Shown here piece after piece: positions 14,443 to 22,556 of a DNA stretch of 22,780 bases. Both the position numbers and the translations under genes were made by a program. The first letter of the stretch is position 1, and each line of letters starts with the position of its first letter. A model generated the notes under the pieces. That model made no database searches, was not told the DNA's origin, and saw only the letters and a list, made by a program, of their open reading frames with translations. This DNA is from Thalassiosira profunda. Lineage: Eukaryota; Bacillariophyta; Thalassiosirophyceae; Thalassiosirales; Thalassiosiraceae. The DNA lies in the NCBI GenBank assembly GCA_036939355.1, contig JALLAP010000369.1, positions 1 through 22,780 on the forward strand, in the 5' to 3' direction.

Positions 14443-16407
14443 ATGAGGATCGTCCATCAACATCAACCACCTGCACCGTCACCGGCGCCGCAGGCCCCGG
14501 CCGAGGAGCACCCTCCAAGCAAGGACGAGCACACCAAGGCGGCCCATCCAATGGGTAGCAAAATCAAGGAGAAGATGGAGCAGTGGGGACAAGTCGCTAC
14601 GCCGTCCTTCAACGAGCGAGAGCAGCAATTGCGTGAGGAGCATGAGCGGGAGGTGCACCCTGTCTCTGAAACCGTTGCAGAGGCCGCGGTGGTCGAATCG
14701 GGGCATGCGCAGGAGCCCGAGCCGACGCCCACACCGTTGAAGGATCGGATTGCAAAGTTTCGCGAGCAGTCCTCGCCAGATGCCTTCGAGAAGAAGTGGC
14801 AGGCAGAGCACCAGCCCGAGCCAGAGCCGGAACCCGAGGTAGTGAAGGAAGAGGAAGAGGTCCCTCAAAAGGTCCATCCAGTCTCAGGAGTCATCAAGGA
14901 GCGGATGGAACAGTGGGGGGCAGTAGCCACGTTGTCCTTCAACGAGAGGGAGTATCAGTTGCGCCAGGAGCAGGAGCAGAAACTGCACCCACATGATGTG
15001 CTGGACACCCACGAGGAAGCGGAGCCGGCGAAAGTCGCGGATCAAGAAGATGACCCACCCTCGCCCGCTTCGTTGAAGGATCGCATCGCCATGCTTCACT
15101 CACCAAAGTCGCACAGCCCCCGTTCTCCGGGGAAGCCGGCCGATATGCCAGAGGTGGGCAACTTGCTCAAAGACCGGATGGCCAAGTTCGGACAGTTATC
15201 GCCAATGCCTGTGTTGGATGTTGAGGAAGAGACCAAGGAAGAGGAGCCACCAAAGCAAGTTGGGGTGCCCAAGGCGTACGAAAAGCCAGCGGACATGCCT
15301 CAACTCAAGGTGACATTCAAGGATCGATTGGCATCTTTCGGTGATGCCGAGCCATCTGCGGATGCGCCGAATGAAGTAGAGGCCGATGCATCCGATCTTG
15401 CATCGCCAAAGGTCGAGAAGAAAGCCTATGAGAAGCCTTCTGATATGCCAACCGGAGTGTCTCTCAAGAATCTGATGGCTGCCTACACCGATGTGGCAAG
15501 TCCGGTTGCAAAGAGTGGAAATGAAACTGACCCAGCCAATGTGTCCTTCGAGCCTGCTGGGGTAACTGCCGAGGTGCGGCAAACGCCAGAGAAGAAAGGT
15601 GAACGGCCAGCTGAAATGGGCGTGAAGGAGATGCCTGTGCAAGAGGATACACCTGGAGCTGGAGCTCCCAAGGCATACGAAAGGCCGTCTGACATGCCCA
15701 GCGGAGTTTCGCTGAAGAACTTGAAGGCTGCGTACACTGACAAGGCACGGCGACCTTCTACTGATGAAGACATGGTAGACACTACCGAAATGCTGGCGAT
15801 GGTGACCACGAAACCAACTGAACAGCCAAGGCTTGACGTGCAAGTGGGAGAAGATGCGTCTGGAGCTGGAACGCCAAAAGCTTACGAAAGGCCAGCCGAC
15901 ATGCCCACTGGAGTTTCATTCAAGGGCTTGTTGTCAGCGTATACTGACAAGGCAAGGCGTCCCTCGGATGATGAGGATGAGGTTGAGCCTGCATCCCCTG
16001 TCAAGGTGACCTTCACGGAAGCTGTTGTCGCCGACGTGGATACAGAGGAATCTCCGGTAATGGCCAATGAGGAACCTGGAATGGGAACGCCCAAGGCTTA
16101 CGAAAGGCCATCCGACATGCCCACTGGAGTCTCGCTCAAAAACCTAATGGCAGCTTATACCGACAAGGCAAAGCCATCGGCTGAGATTGATGACAAAGCT
16201 GCGCCTGAGAAAGCCCTTCCGTCGACTCCTAAGAAAGAAGAGGCGCAACAGGACAGCGTGCCCGAGGTTGAATCAGATGCTGACGAATCGTCGCCAAAGA
16301 TCCAGCCAAAAGGATACGAAAGGCCGGCCGACATGCCCACTGGAGTGAGTCTCAAGCATCTGATGGCTGCTTACACCGATGTTGCAAAGAAGCCAGCTGC
16401 CCAGTGA
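14443..16407 (+). CDS. Repeat protein with seven copies of a Pro-Asp-Met-Pro / Ala-Tyr-Thr-Asp module
   Basis: A 654-residue hydrophilic protein without signal peptide or membrane segment; I do not recognise the family. Two N-terminal modules share IKEKMEQWG and SFNERE.QLR.E (about 14551-14675 and 14875-14990). Short LKDRIA motifs follow (about 14736 and 15075). Then come seven modules of about 26 residues, KAYERPSDMP then TGVSLKNLMAAYTD, starting near 15130, 15271, 15421, 15670, 15880, 16093 and 16309. The first two are divergent, with LKDRMAKF or FKDRLASF. The last five are nearly uniform and spaced by acidic, Ser/Pro-rich linkers. Each module holds an amphipathic Leu-Lys-x-x-Met-x-x-Tyr helix, so repeated binding of one partner (a cytoskeletal polymer is one option) is reasonable but unproven. 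The protein ends right after module 7. Confidence 0.85.
   Translation: MRIVHQHQPPAPSPAPQAPAEEHPPSKDEHTKAAHPMGSKIKEKMEQWGQVATPSFNEREQQLREEHEREVHPVSETVAEAAVVESGHAQEPEPTPTPLKDRIAKFREQSSPDAFEKKWQAEHQPEPEPEPEVVKEEEEVPQKVHPVSGVIKERMEQWGAVATLSFNEREYQLRQEQEQKLHPHDVLDTHEEAEPAKVADQEDDPPSPASLKDRIAMLHSPKSHSPRSPGKPADMPEVGNLLKDRMAKFGQLSPMPVLDVEEETKEEEPPKQVGVPKAYEKPADMPQLKVTFKDRLASFGDAEPSADAPNEVEADASDLASPKVEKKAYEKPSDMPTGVSLKNLMAAYTDVASPVAKSGNETDPANVSFEPAGVTAEVRQTPEKKGERPAEMGVKEMPVQEDTPGAGAPKAYERPSDMPSGVSLKNLKAAYTDKARRPSTDEDMVDTTEMLAMVTTKPTEQPRLDVQVGEDASGAGTPKAYERPADMPTGVSFKGLLSAYTDKARRPSDDEDEVEPASPVKVTFTEAVVADVDTEESPVMANEEPGMGTPKAYERPSDMPTGVSLKNLMAAYTDKAKPSAEIDDKAAPEKALPSTPKKEEAQQDSVPEVESDADESSPKIQPKGYERPADMPTGVSLKHLMAAYTDVAKKPAAQ
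15130..16389 (+). repeat. Seven coding repeats (about 78 bp each, spaced 140-250 bp)
   Basis: The repeats keep the codons for Pro-Ala/Ser-Asp-Met-Pro and Ala-Tyr-Thr-Asp. Copies 3-7 are most alike, which suggests later expansion or homogenisation towards the 3' end of the gene. Confidence 0.8.
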
Positions 16408-16511
16408 AGTTGATTAGGGAGTGCATGAAATTGAGTGAAAGTGATGTTGAATGGCAGAGCATAAGCCTGGTAGGAATCATGTTTGCTTTTCTACTCTGTG
16501 TTGTCCCCACG

Positions 16512-17966
16512 TCATTCCTCCTCGCTGCTCTCCTCCGATACCTCCTCGTCACTGAACTCCACATCCTCCGTCTTCTTCACGCTCTTCTTTCCCTGTTTAG
16601 CGGATTCAGAAGACAGCCCGTTATTCGCAATGTACGGACTCAGCCGCGCCAGCGTGATGAACACTGCCTCCTCGGATCGTATCGTCCGGCTTCCCTGATA
16701 TGGGCACACATTGACCCACACGTCAAACAGCTTCTTGCTGTCCTCGCCCGAGAGCGCCATAGACTCGTCGGCGTCGACGCATTCTTCTATTCCGGCCACT
16801 CCGCCAAACACTATCAGCAGGTGATCAAAGTGATCGCTCTCATCACGATCTGCTTTTGCCCTCTTACCCGCTGGCTTCTTCCCTAGCACAAATTTGGGAT
16901 CGTCAATCGACACGTCCCCCCGCTCGCTCGTGCCCACCTTCAGGTCGTAGCCCCCGTCGTACGGGCACTCCTCGAAGATTGCATTGAGGGACGACGCCAA
17001 CCGCGTGGCGTAGCCCCAGTAGATCCCATCCTCGTCGCGGGGCGCGGTGGGGCTCACCACCCTGCCCTGCATGACGCCCTTTTTGTTCGAGGATTGGTAT
17101 TCTTTGATGTCCAGCTGCACTGTGCACCGTATCCCCGGCGGGATGACGCGGTCGATCCTGCAGTGCAACCATTGATGTCAGAAGAGACTGATATCTCAGA
17201 GCAAAACAGAGATGCAAACGAGCACTCACCGGACCAGCTTGTTGGGCACCCCGCAATCCACCAACGAACCCTCCTCCCCGCCATCCCCGTCCACCACCAC
17301 GCCCTCCCGAAAGCTCGCCACGTCCCCCCGCCGCAGGTGATGCGGCGCGTCCAGCGGCGGCAACAGCCCGGCGAATTGCAAATCGGGATGCATCGGGAAG
17401 AACTTTCTCCGGAGGTACTGCGGGCACTCGCAGTACTGCAGTATGCGCGCGAGGAAGGCGTGCGGGTCGGTGGAGGGCTGCATGTGCGGCGGCCGCTCCT
17501 TGCGTTCGCTCTTCTCTTTTGCCACATCATTGTCCTTCGCTTCCGGCGATCCTCGCGGTTTGTGCTCGGCGTCGTCCCGGCGCGGCCCCCGCCGGTAGTT
17601 CGAAGTTGTCTTCAGCGTGCTCCCCAGCCCGTCGTCGAAGACTATCACCTCGTCGACGCGAAACACCGCCGCGGCTCGGGCAATCTGCCCGGCAAGCTGG
17701 GTCTGAAGCTCCCGCGTCTGTGCATTGGAAACCACGCTCCCAGGGATTGCAATCGAGACGGTGGGATGGCACCGGCGCTGTTTATTTTGGGGCAGCTTCA
17801 GCTTGGGAGGTTGGGACATGACGCGGCCGAAGCGGTGGTGGCTGCCGTTGTTGTGATCGGGGCGCGGGCCCCGCCGGCCCCCGCTGCCGCCGCGGCCTCC
17901 GCCTCCCCGGCCGCCGCCGCCGGGGCCTCTGCCGTCGTGGCGCTTGCGCTTGCCTGGGGAGTTCAT
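16512..17966 (-). CDS. SPOUT-domain RNA methyltransferase, SPOUT1/C9orf114-like
   Basis: Exons 17966-17230 and 17157-16512 join in phase 2 across a 72-nt intron (donor GTGAGT, acceptor CACTGCAG), giving 460 residues. The N-terminus (1-65) is an RGG/Gly-rich disordered tail. The SPOUT fold runs from about 66 to 430: TVSIAIPGSVVSNAQ (69-83), LAGQIARAAAVFRVDEVIVFDD (91-112), ILQYCECPQYLRRKFFP (175-191), LQFAGLLPPLDAPHHLR (196-212) and FREGVVVD (219-226). The C-terminal knot contains LLIVFGGVAGIEE and CPYQGSRTIRSEEA, which form the AdoMet site in this family (Pfam Methyltrn_RNA_3). Residues 117-165 are a charged, disordered insertion. The tail is very acidic (SDEEVSEESSEEE). Homologues are nuclear or spindle-associated RNA methyltransferases. 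The stop faces the repeat-protein stop 104 bases away. Confidence 0.92.
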
Positions 17967-18293
17967 CGTGATGTGAGAGAGAGGGTGAGGGCGCGAGCAG
18001 CGGCCGGCAGCTAGCAGCCGAGGCGAGAGCGAGTTTGGGTGGTTGTCAGAGGTTCAGCTTTTTGGCGGCGGGCAGACCAAAGGAGAGTCGACTTGCTGGC
18101 TCGCTCTCCTTCCGTGCTCGCTCCCTCGCTTCCTCTCGACCTCGACGCGCAGCGTACCGAGCACCCATCGCCCGCTGGGTGCGGCGTCAAAGCGTATTGC
18201 AAATTGCAAGCGTAGGCGTAGCCCGCGATCACGGCGACGCTCTCTGCGAAACGCGGCGATCGAAGGTTGTTTTCCGGCGCATTGCAAGCGACG
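17967..18293. promoter_or_regulatory. Divergent promoter, SPOUT1-like / F-box-like gene
   Basis: This 327-bp spacer between opposite start codons has no gene. TTGCAA occurs three times (18197-18202, 18204-18209, 18282-18287), the last 6 bases before the ATG of the plus-strand gene. The plus-strand open frames running through here lack an ATG. Confidence 0.45.
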
Positions 18294-19681
18294 ATGTCAT
18301 TGGTCAGCGGCAAGCGCAGGAAGTTCGAACGCCGCCACCGTCCATCGATCGCTTGCCCGACGTCGTGCTAGGCTGCGTCGGCGACTACCTGCCAAAGACA
18401 GCGAGGGCCCTCCTCGACGCAGCGATTTCGCCGCCGACGAAGGTCGGACGCAGCGGCTGGCTCGGAAACGCCTGGGCGACGCTCGATTTCGACGATCTCG
18501 ATCGAGACCTCGCGGCGCGATTGACGGACGACGAGCTTGCCGCAGTTCTGCGACGCATCGAGGCTCGAACGACGCTAAAATGCTTGAAGCTGACTGGATG
18601 TGTGTGCATAGTCGGTCATGGTCTGGGGGTACTTCGCGGTATGGTCGCGCTGAGGCAAATCGATTTGAGTCTCGTCGGCCTGCACGAAGAACCGTGGCTG
18701 GCTTCCGCTTCCGGACTTTTGTTAAAACGCCTGAAGTCGTCATCCCGATCCTCACCGACATCATCAATACGTTTGGGAATCAGCTGACACACATTTCGTT
18801 TCCGAGCAAGTGGCGCAATGAAGGGATGCCCATTGTGAAGCAATTCTATGAGAAATACAACAAGCTGCTGAGCAGTCGCTTCATTGGATGCTCAAAGTGC
18901 GACAAGGACTGGTGTGGGGCAGAAGGAGATAAAATTTGGATCGCTTCAAGCTCAAGCACTGCTCCCGGTGGAGATATTCGTGGTTTGCAAAAGGACACCT
19001 GCTATTGCTGTATGGATCGCTTCTGCAATGACTGCTCGTTCATGGCTCCGTGCCCTTGCTCAGTCTGTGAGAAAATATTTTGCGAGGAGTGTTGGGAGAC
19101 AAGGAAGTGTGGCGACTGCAATACGGCAGAATGCGAAAACTGTACCGATATGGATTACTGCCCTGGCTGCGACAAGTATTACTGCGATATAGACAAAGGC
19201 GGCACGTGTGGTCCAGTGTGGCATTGCACTATTTGCGAGAGGACTCGATGCGATGCATGCGTACCGCATAATTTTTGCGAGCGCGAAGGCTGCAGGAAAT
19301 CCTGCTGTTCCGACTGTGGAGATGTTGATACGGTGCAGTACTGCGAGAGTTGCGGCAGAGAAATGTGCACCGATTGCAGGCTCGAGGTGTATCGCGAGAA
19401 TCGCGCAGACTTTTGTGATGGCTGCAAGGCGTTAGGTAAGCCTCTCCGTCGAAGTGTGGAAGGGTTATAAGCTCCATCGTGCTCACCAGCTTATATCAGT
19501 CTTCGACAGGATCATCGTTGAGCACGAATCGATGCGTCAACGGCTTGATGAGCTTGAACCGCCCCCAGTGATTGGCCTAGCAGATGACGATTTGATCGTA
19601 GATCTTGATCGTCTTGAGCAAGAGATGCTTGAGTCAGACCCAGAGTCGGACCTAGATATTTGGCGCATCAGCCTAACTTGA
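18294..19681 (+). pseudogene. F-box-like, cysteine-rich zinc-binding protein with two frame breaks (pseudogene or sequence error)
   Basis: Translation should start at the ATG at 18294 (MSLVSGKRRKF). The frame must shift near 18325-18332 to reach SIDRLPDVVLGCVGDYLP, an F-box-like start, followed by LRR-like LKCLKLTGC and LRQIDLSLVGLHEEP. A second shift near 18725-18731 leads to EVVIPILTDIINTFGNQL and a Cys-rich region (18880-19435). That region has about nine CxxC-type knuckles spaced like tandem RING/B-box zinc clusters (CSKC, CYCC, CPCSVC, CGDC, CPGC, CESC, CDGC). Exon 1 ends at 19435 and exon 2 runs 19500-19681 (64-nt intron, donor GTAAGC, acceptor TATATCAG, phase 1). It adds an acidic tail (LADDDLIVDLD). 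Each break is repaired by one added base, so the gene may be intact in the organism. The last nine bases overlap the converging RABGGTB gene. An F-box role in ubiquitin ligation is inferred. Confidence 0.7.
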
Positions 19682-20923
19682 CAAGTTGAGAATTGAGTGA
19701 ATCTGTAGTCGATCGTCCACCGCCCCTCCACTGTCACTGATCACCTGCGCTCGTAGTCCTAATCTTTGAACAACATCCGTCGGCAAGGCGAACACTGGAT
19801 CCACCTCGCGATACTTTCTGCCCTCTTTGTCCCCAATCTTTTCCAAATGGCCAATCAAGCTCAGTCCGCATAGCCCGAAGAAGGTGTGGTACACGTCCGG
19901 CATATCCTGCGGTCTATCGGCGATTCCACCATCATCATCGTCTTGGCAGTTCAGTATAAATTGTCCCAACTTCGAGGTGTTGATCCAGCTGACGCGCCCC
20001 ATTATCGAGAGAGCCGACAATATCCACCAGCTGTAGCACACGTCTGCTTGCTTCTCGGGACGACCGTTGAGCCCTCCGCTGTCGCACTGACGTTCGGCCA
20101 GCCACCACGCCAAGAGATCCGAACTGCCTCCACTCTCATTAAGCAAATGGAGCGAATGCGCAATGGACAGCGCCCCGATGCAGCAGAACACCTGGCCGGC
20201 GTGAGACTCCGCTCCCGGCACGCAGCCAAAGCCCCCGTCGAAATTGCGACACGATATGATGTATTGCACCGCCTTGCGAGTATCGATGAGGGCCTCTTCC
20301 CCGTTTGATTTATCGCGTTCACCTTCTGCCCACTCCGGTAGCGGCAGCCGTCCCAGTATTGCCAAGCACGACAATGCGCAGTAGCTGAACCGCGTGTCCA
20401 CCTCCCCCCACTCGTCCCCGCTGAAGCTCCCGTCCTCGTTTTGCAACCCCGCCACGAACTTCACCACGGCCTCCCGGTCCAACCTCTCGTCGTCGAGTGC
20501 ATCTGCCATGGCCAATATTTGCAGCGCCGACAGCGTGTACAACAAATGCCCGTCGTGGGGGCACGGCGCCCCAGCCCCTTGTCTGGCGCAGTTGCCCCCG
20601 AATCCCCCGGTCCTCTCGTCGTAGCACGCAAACACCCACTCCACAATCGACTGCCGCTCTCCTTTCGACGAAGTCAGGCCCATCGATGCGTCCACATCAT
20701 CGGCGGGGCGGAGGAGGGACAAGGCCGCGAGGCTCCAGTACACGCCGCTCATGCGGAGGTGCTCGGTGGCGGCCCCCTCGTAGGAGGTGGGGGCGTCGAG
20801 CTTGTCGCCGAGGGTGGTGATGTAGGCGGCGTGGAGGGCGTCGTAGAACGGGCCTGTGGGGGCGGCGGGCTCCCCGGCCGCCGCCGCGGGCGCGGGCGCT
20901 GCTGCGTCGCCGCCGTCGGCCAT
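19673..20923 (-). CDS. RABGGTB: Rab geranylgeranyltransferase (type II) beta subunit
   Basis: A 416-residue protein, slightly longer than usual for the family because of an Ala/Pro-rich N-terminus and a C-terminal extension. It adds geranylgeranyl groups to the C-terminal cysteines of Rab GTPases, with the alpha subunit and Rab escort protein. The alpha-alpha toroid repeats are visible: EHLRMSGVYWSL (54-65), PHDGHLLYTLSALQIL (122-137), LQNEDGSFSGDEWGEVDTRFSY (160-181), CRNFDGGFGCVPGAESHAGQ (225-244), GGLNGRPEKQADVCYSWW (283-300) and DRPQDMPDVYHTFFGLCGLS (337-356). The zinc ligands match the family as D294, C296 and H346. The GWxL-like pattern and ESHAGQ distinguish it from farnesyl- and type I enzymes. 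The ATG is at 20921-20923. The stop overlaps the convergent Cys-rich gene by nine bases. Confidence 0.94.
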   Translation of the reverse strand: MADGGDAAAPAPAAAAGEPAAPTGPFYDALHAAYITTLGDKLDAPTSYEGAATEHLRMSGVYWSLAALSLLRPADDVDASMGLTSSKGERQSIVEWVFACYDERTGGFGGNCARQGAGAPCPHDGHLLYTLSALQILAMADALDDERLDREAVVKFVAGLQNEDGSFSGDEWGEVDTRFSYCALSCLAILGRLPLPEWAEGERDKSNGEEALIDTRKAVQYIISCRNFDGGFGCVPGAESHAGQVFCCIGALSIAHSLHLLNESGGSSDLLAWWLAERQCDSGGLNGRPEKQADVCYSWWILSALSIMGRVSWINTSKLGQFILNCQDDDDGGIADRPQDMPDVYHTFFGLCGLSLIGHLEKIGDKEGRKYREVDPVFALPTDVVQRLGLRAQVISDSGGAVDDRLQIHSILNLSS

Positions 20924-21099
20924 TGCAACGGTGCAGGCGGGTGAAGAGTGAAGAGTGAAGCGGGTGGATGGGGTGGCTGGAGATGTTAGGTATTAGTTAG
21001 GTTTGGGGTTAGGGTTAGGGTTAGGGCAAGTTAGGGTTAGGGTTGGGGAAGCGGAGCGGAGGGGCGGTGTGGCCGTGGCTGCCGCTGCCGGCGATCGCG
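20924..21099. promoter_or_regulatory. Divergent promoter, RABGGTB / YchF, containing telomere-type repeats
   Basis: Only 176 bp separate the two start codons. The region holds a GTGAAGA heptamer repeated nearly three times (20941-20960) and the TTAGGG cluster (listed separately). A TTGCAA at 20923-20928 overlaps the RABGGTB ATG. Confidence 0.5.
20986..21048. repeat. Interstitial telomere-type repeat cluster (TTAGGG)
   Basis: Five exact TTAGGG units are present: three in tandem (21009-21026), a four-base gap, then two more (21031-21042). They are flanked by degenerate forms (TTAGG at 20986, TTAGTTAGG near 20994 and TTGGGG at 21043-21048). On the RABGGTB strand it reads CCCTAA, like plant telo-boxes. 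Genes continue on both sides, so this is not a chromosome end. Confidence 0.9.
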
Positions 21100-22389
21100 A
21101 TGAGCAGCTCGCCGACATCGATGATGCGTCTATGCATCGCGGCATTACTACCAATTGCAGCGCTGGCCTGGTCGTCTTTCACGCCATCACTATCCTGGAG
21201 ACAATCGAGCACATCATGTGCTCGTGCACCCTCCTCAAAATGCGCCCTCTCGATGAAGGTGAAGGTGGGGCTGGTCGGCCTCCCCAACGTCGGGAAGAGC
21301 ACGCTCTTCAACGCCCTCGCGCAAAAGTCGATCGCCGAGGCGAAGAACTTCCCGTTCTGCACGATCGAGCCCAACGTGGCGCCGATCCCCATTCCTGATG
21401 CCAATTTGAGCAAGCTGGCCGCGTTGGCCAAGAGCACGAAGGCGCTGCCTGCCAACATCTTCTTGGTCGATGTGGCAGGATTAGTCAAGGGTGCATCGAG
21501 GGGCGAGGGGTTGGGCAATCGGTTTCTTGCCACTGTTCGAGAATGCGACGTTATAGTGCACGTGGTGAGAAGTTACATCGACGAGGATGTCATTCACGTG
21601 GATGGAAAAGTAGATGCGGTGGCAGATGCAGAAGTGGTCAATCTAGAATTGCTATTGGCCGACCTGGCACACGTTCAACGGCGGCTGGAAAGGAACACAT
21701 GCACAGGAGAGGAGATAGATGTGTTGCAAACAGTCGAGAAGGGATTGGAGGACGGACTGCCGGCGAGATCGATCGGGCTCTCGTCCGAAGAACAATTTGC
21801 AATCAAAGGAATGGGCCTTTTGACGCTGAAACCGGTGATTTATGCATTCAACGTGGACGAGGTGGACTTCCTGCTCAACAAGGGCGAGGCAACATCGTCC
21901 GCTGAAGACAGCATGAGACGAATACAGTACTGCGATTTGGAGACGGATTCGTACCTCGTGGTGAGCGCCAAGCTGGAGTCTGAGCTTTCCCGGCTGAGCG
22001 TGAAAGAGCGCGAGGAGTATCTGGGCTCTGTTGGGATTCAATCAACTGCTGATGAATGCACTGAGCAATTGAGCTATGTGACGCTACCGCTGCTTGTGAA
22101 AGATGTGTTAGGCCTTGGACTGGTTTACACTGGACCGGGCGTGCCACCGGAGCGATCACGGACAACCAAAACGCACATTTTGCCCTCAAGCGGCTTGCAG
22201 GCAGATGAACTTGCCGGAAAGTTGCACGGAGATATAAAAAAGGGATTCGTGCACGCCGATGTTGTCCGTGCTGACGACTTGATATCAAGCGATAGTTACA
22301 ACGCGGCTAAAGATGAAGGGCTGATGCGGATGGAAGGTAGGCAATACACACTTCAAAGCGAAGATGTGGTGTTAATAAAGTGGAAGTGA
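21100..22389 (+). CDS. YchF/OLA1-family ATPase, probably plastid-targeted
   Basis: A 429-residue P-loop NTPase of the Obg-related YchF/OLA1 group, which binds ribosomes and prefers ATP. Motifs: G1 GLPNVGKST (60-68), FCTIEPN (86-92), G3 DVAGLVKGASRGEGLGNRFL (124-143), G4 NVDE (251-254, the ATP-favouring form instead of NKxD) and SAK (289-291). The C-terminal TGS-like domain follows, with KGFVHADVV and DEGLMRMEGRQY. Compared with bacterial YchF it carries about 50 extra N-terminal residues. They contain MMRLCIAALLPIAALA then W, a signal peptide followed by a Ser/Arg-rich transit-like segment, as in red-lineage secondary plastids. Start choices are the ATGs at 21100, 21121 and 21124; I use the first. 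It has a divergent neighbour (RABGGTB) and no intron. Confidence 0.9.
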   Translation: MSSSPTSMMRLCIAALLPIAALAWSSFTPSLSWRQSSTSCARAPSSKCALSMKVKVGLVGLPNVGKSTLFNALAQKSIAEAKNFPFCTIEPNVAPIPIPDANLSKLAALAKSTKALPANIFLVDVAGLVKGASRGEGLGNRFLATVRECDVIVHVVRSYIDEDVIHVDGKVDAVADAEVVNLELLLADLAHVQRRLERNTCTGEEIDVLQTVEKGLEDGLPARSIGLSSEEQFAIKGMGLLTLKPVIYAFNVDEVDFLLNKGEATSSAEDSMRRIQYCDLETDSYLVVSAKLESELSRLSVKEREEYLGSVGIQSTADECTEQLSYVTLPLLVKDVLGLGLVYTGPGVPPERSRTTKTHILPSSGLQADELAGKLHGDIKKGFVHADVVRADDLISSDSYNAAKDEGLMRMEGRQYTLQSEDVVLIKWK

Positions 22390-22556
22390 TGGCTGCATGA
22401 CGAGGTGGGTCTTGATTGATTTCCTAGTGACATTTACCCTTATGAATGGCGTTATCTGCCACGATGGCGCCTACCTGAACTGTATGGTAGCACTTTTCTT
22501 TACAAAAACAGCAAATTGCGCACGTCCCTAGCCCCACTGATAGCTGCCGTAGTTAT
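22390..22556. other. Convergent 3' intergenic spacer
   Basis: This 167-bp spacer lies between the YchF stop and the pyrophosphatase stop on opposite strands. I see nothing in it except the presumed 3' UTRs. Confidence 0.5.

Noticed and set aside
14261..14446. Short plus-strand frame whose TGA overlaps the repeat-protein ATG
   Set aside because: It has no ATG, so it is not a credible uORF or gene.
18715..18740. Programmed -1 frameshift at TTAAAAC in the F-box-like gene
   Set aside because: The heptamer is not in the correct phase for an X-XXY-YYZ slippery site, and the first break in the same gene has no slippery site at all.
20986..21048. TTAGGG array as a chromosome end
   Set aside because: Intact genes continue on both sides and the array is short and degenerate.
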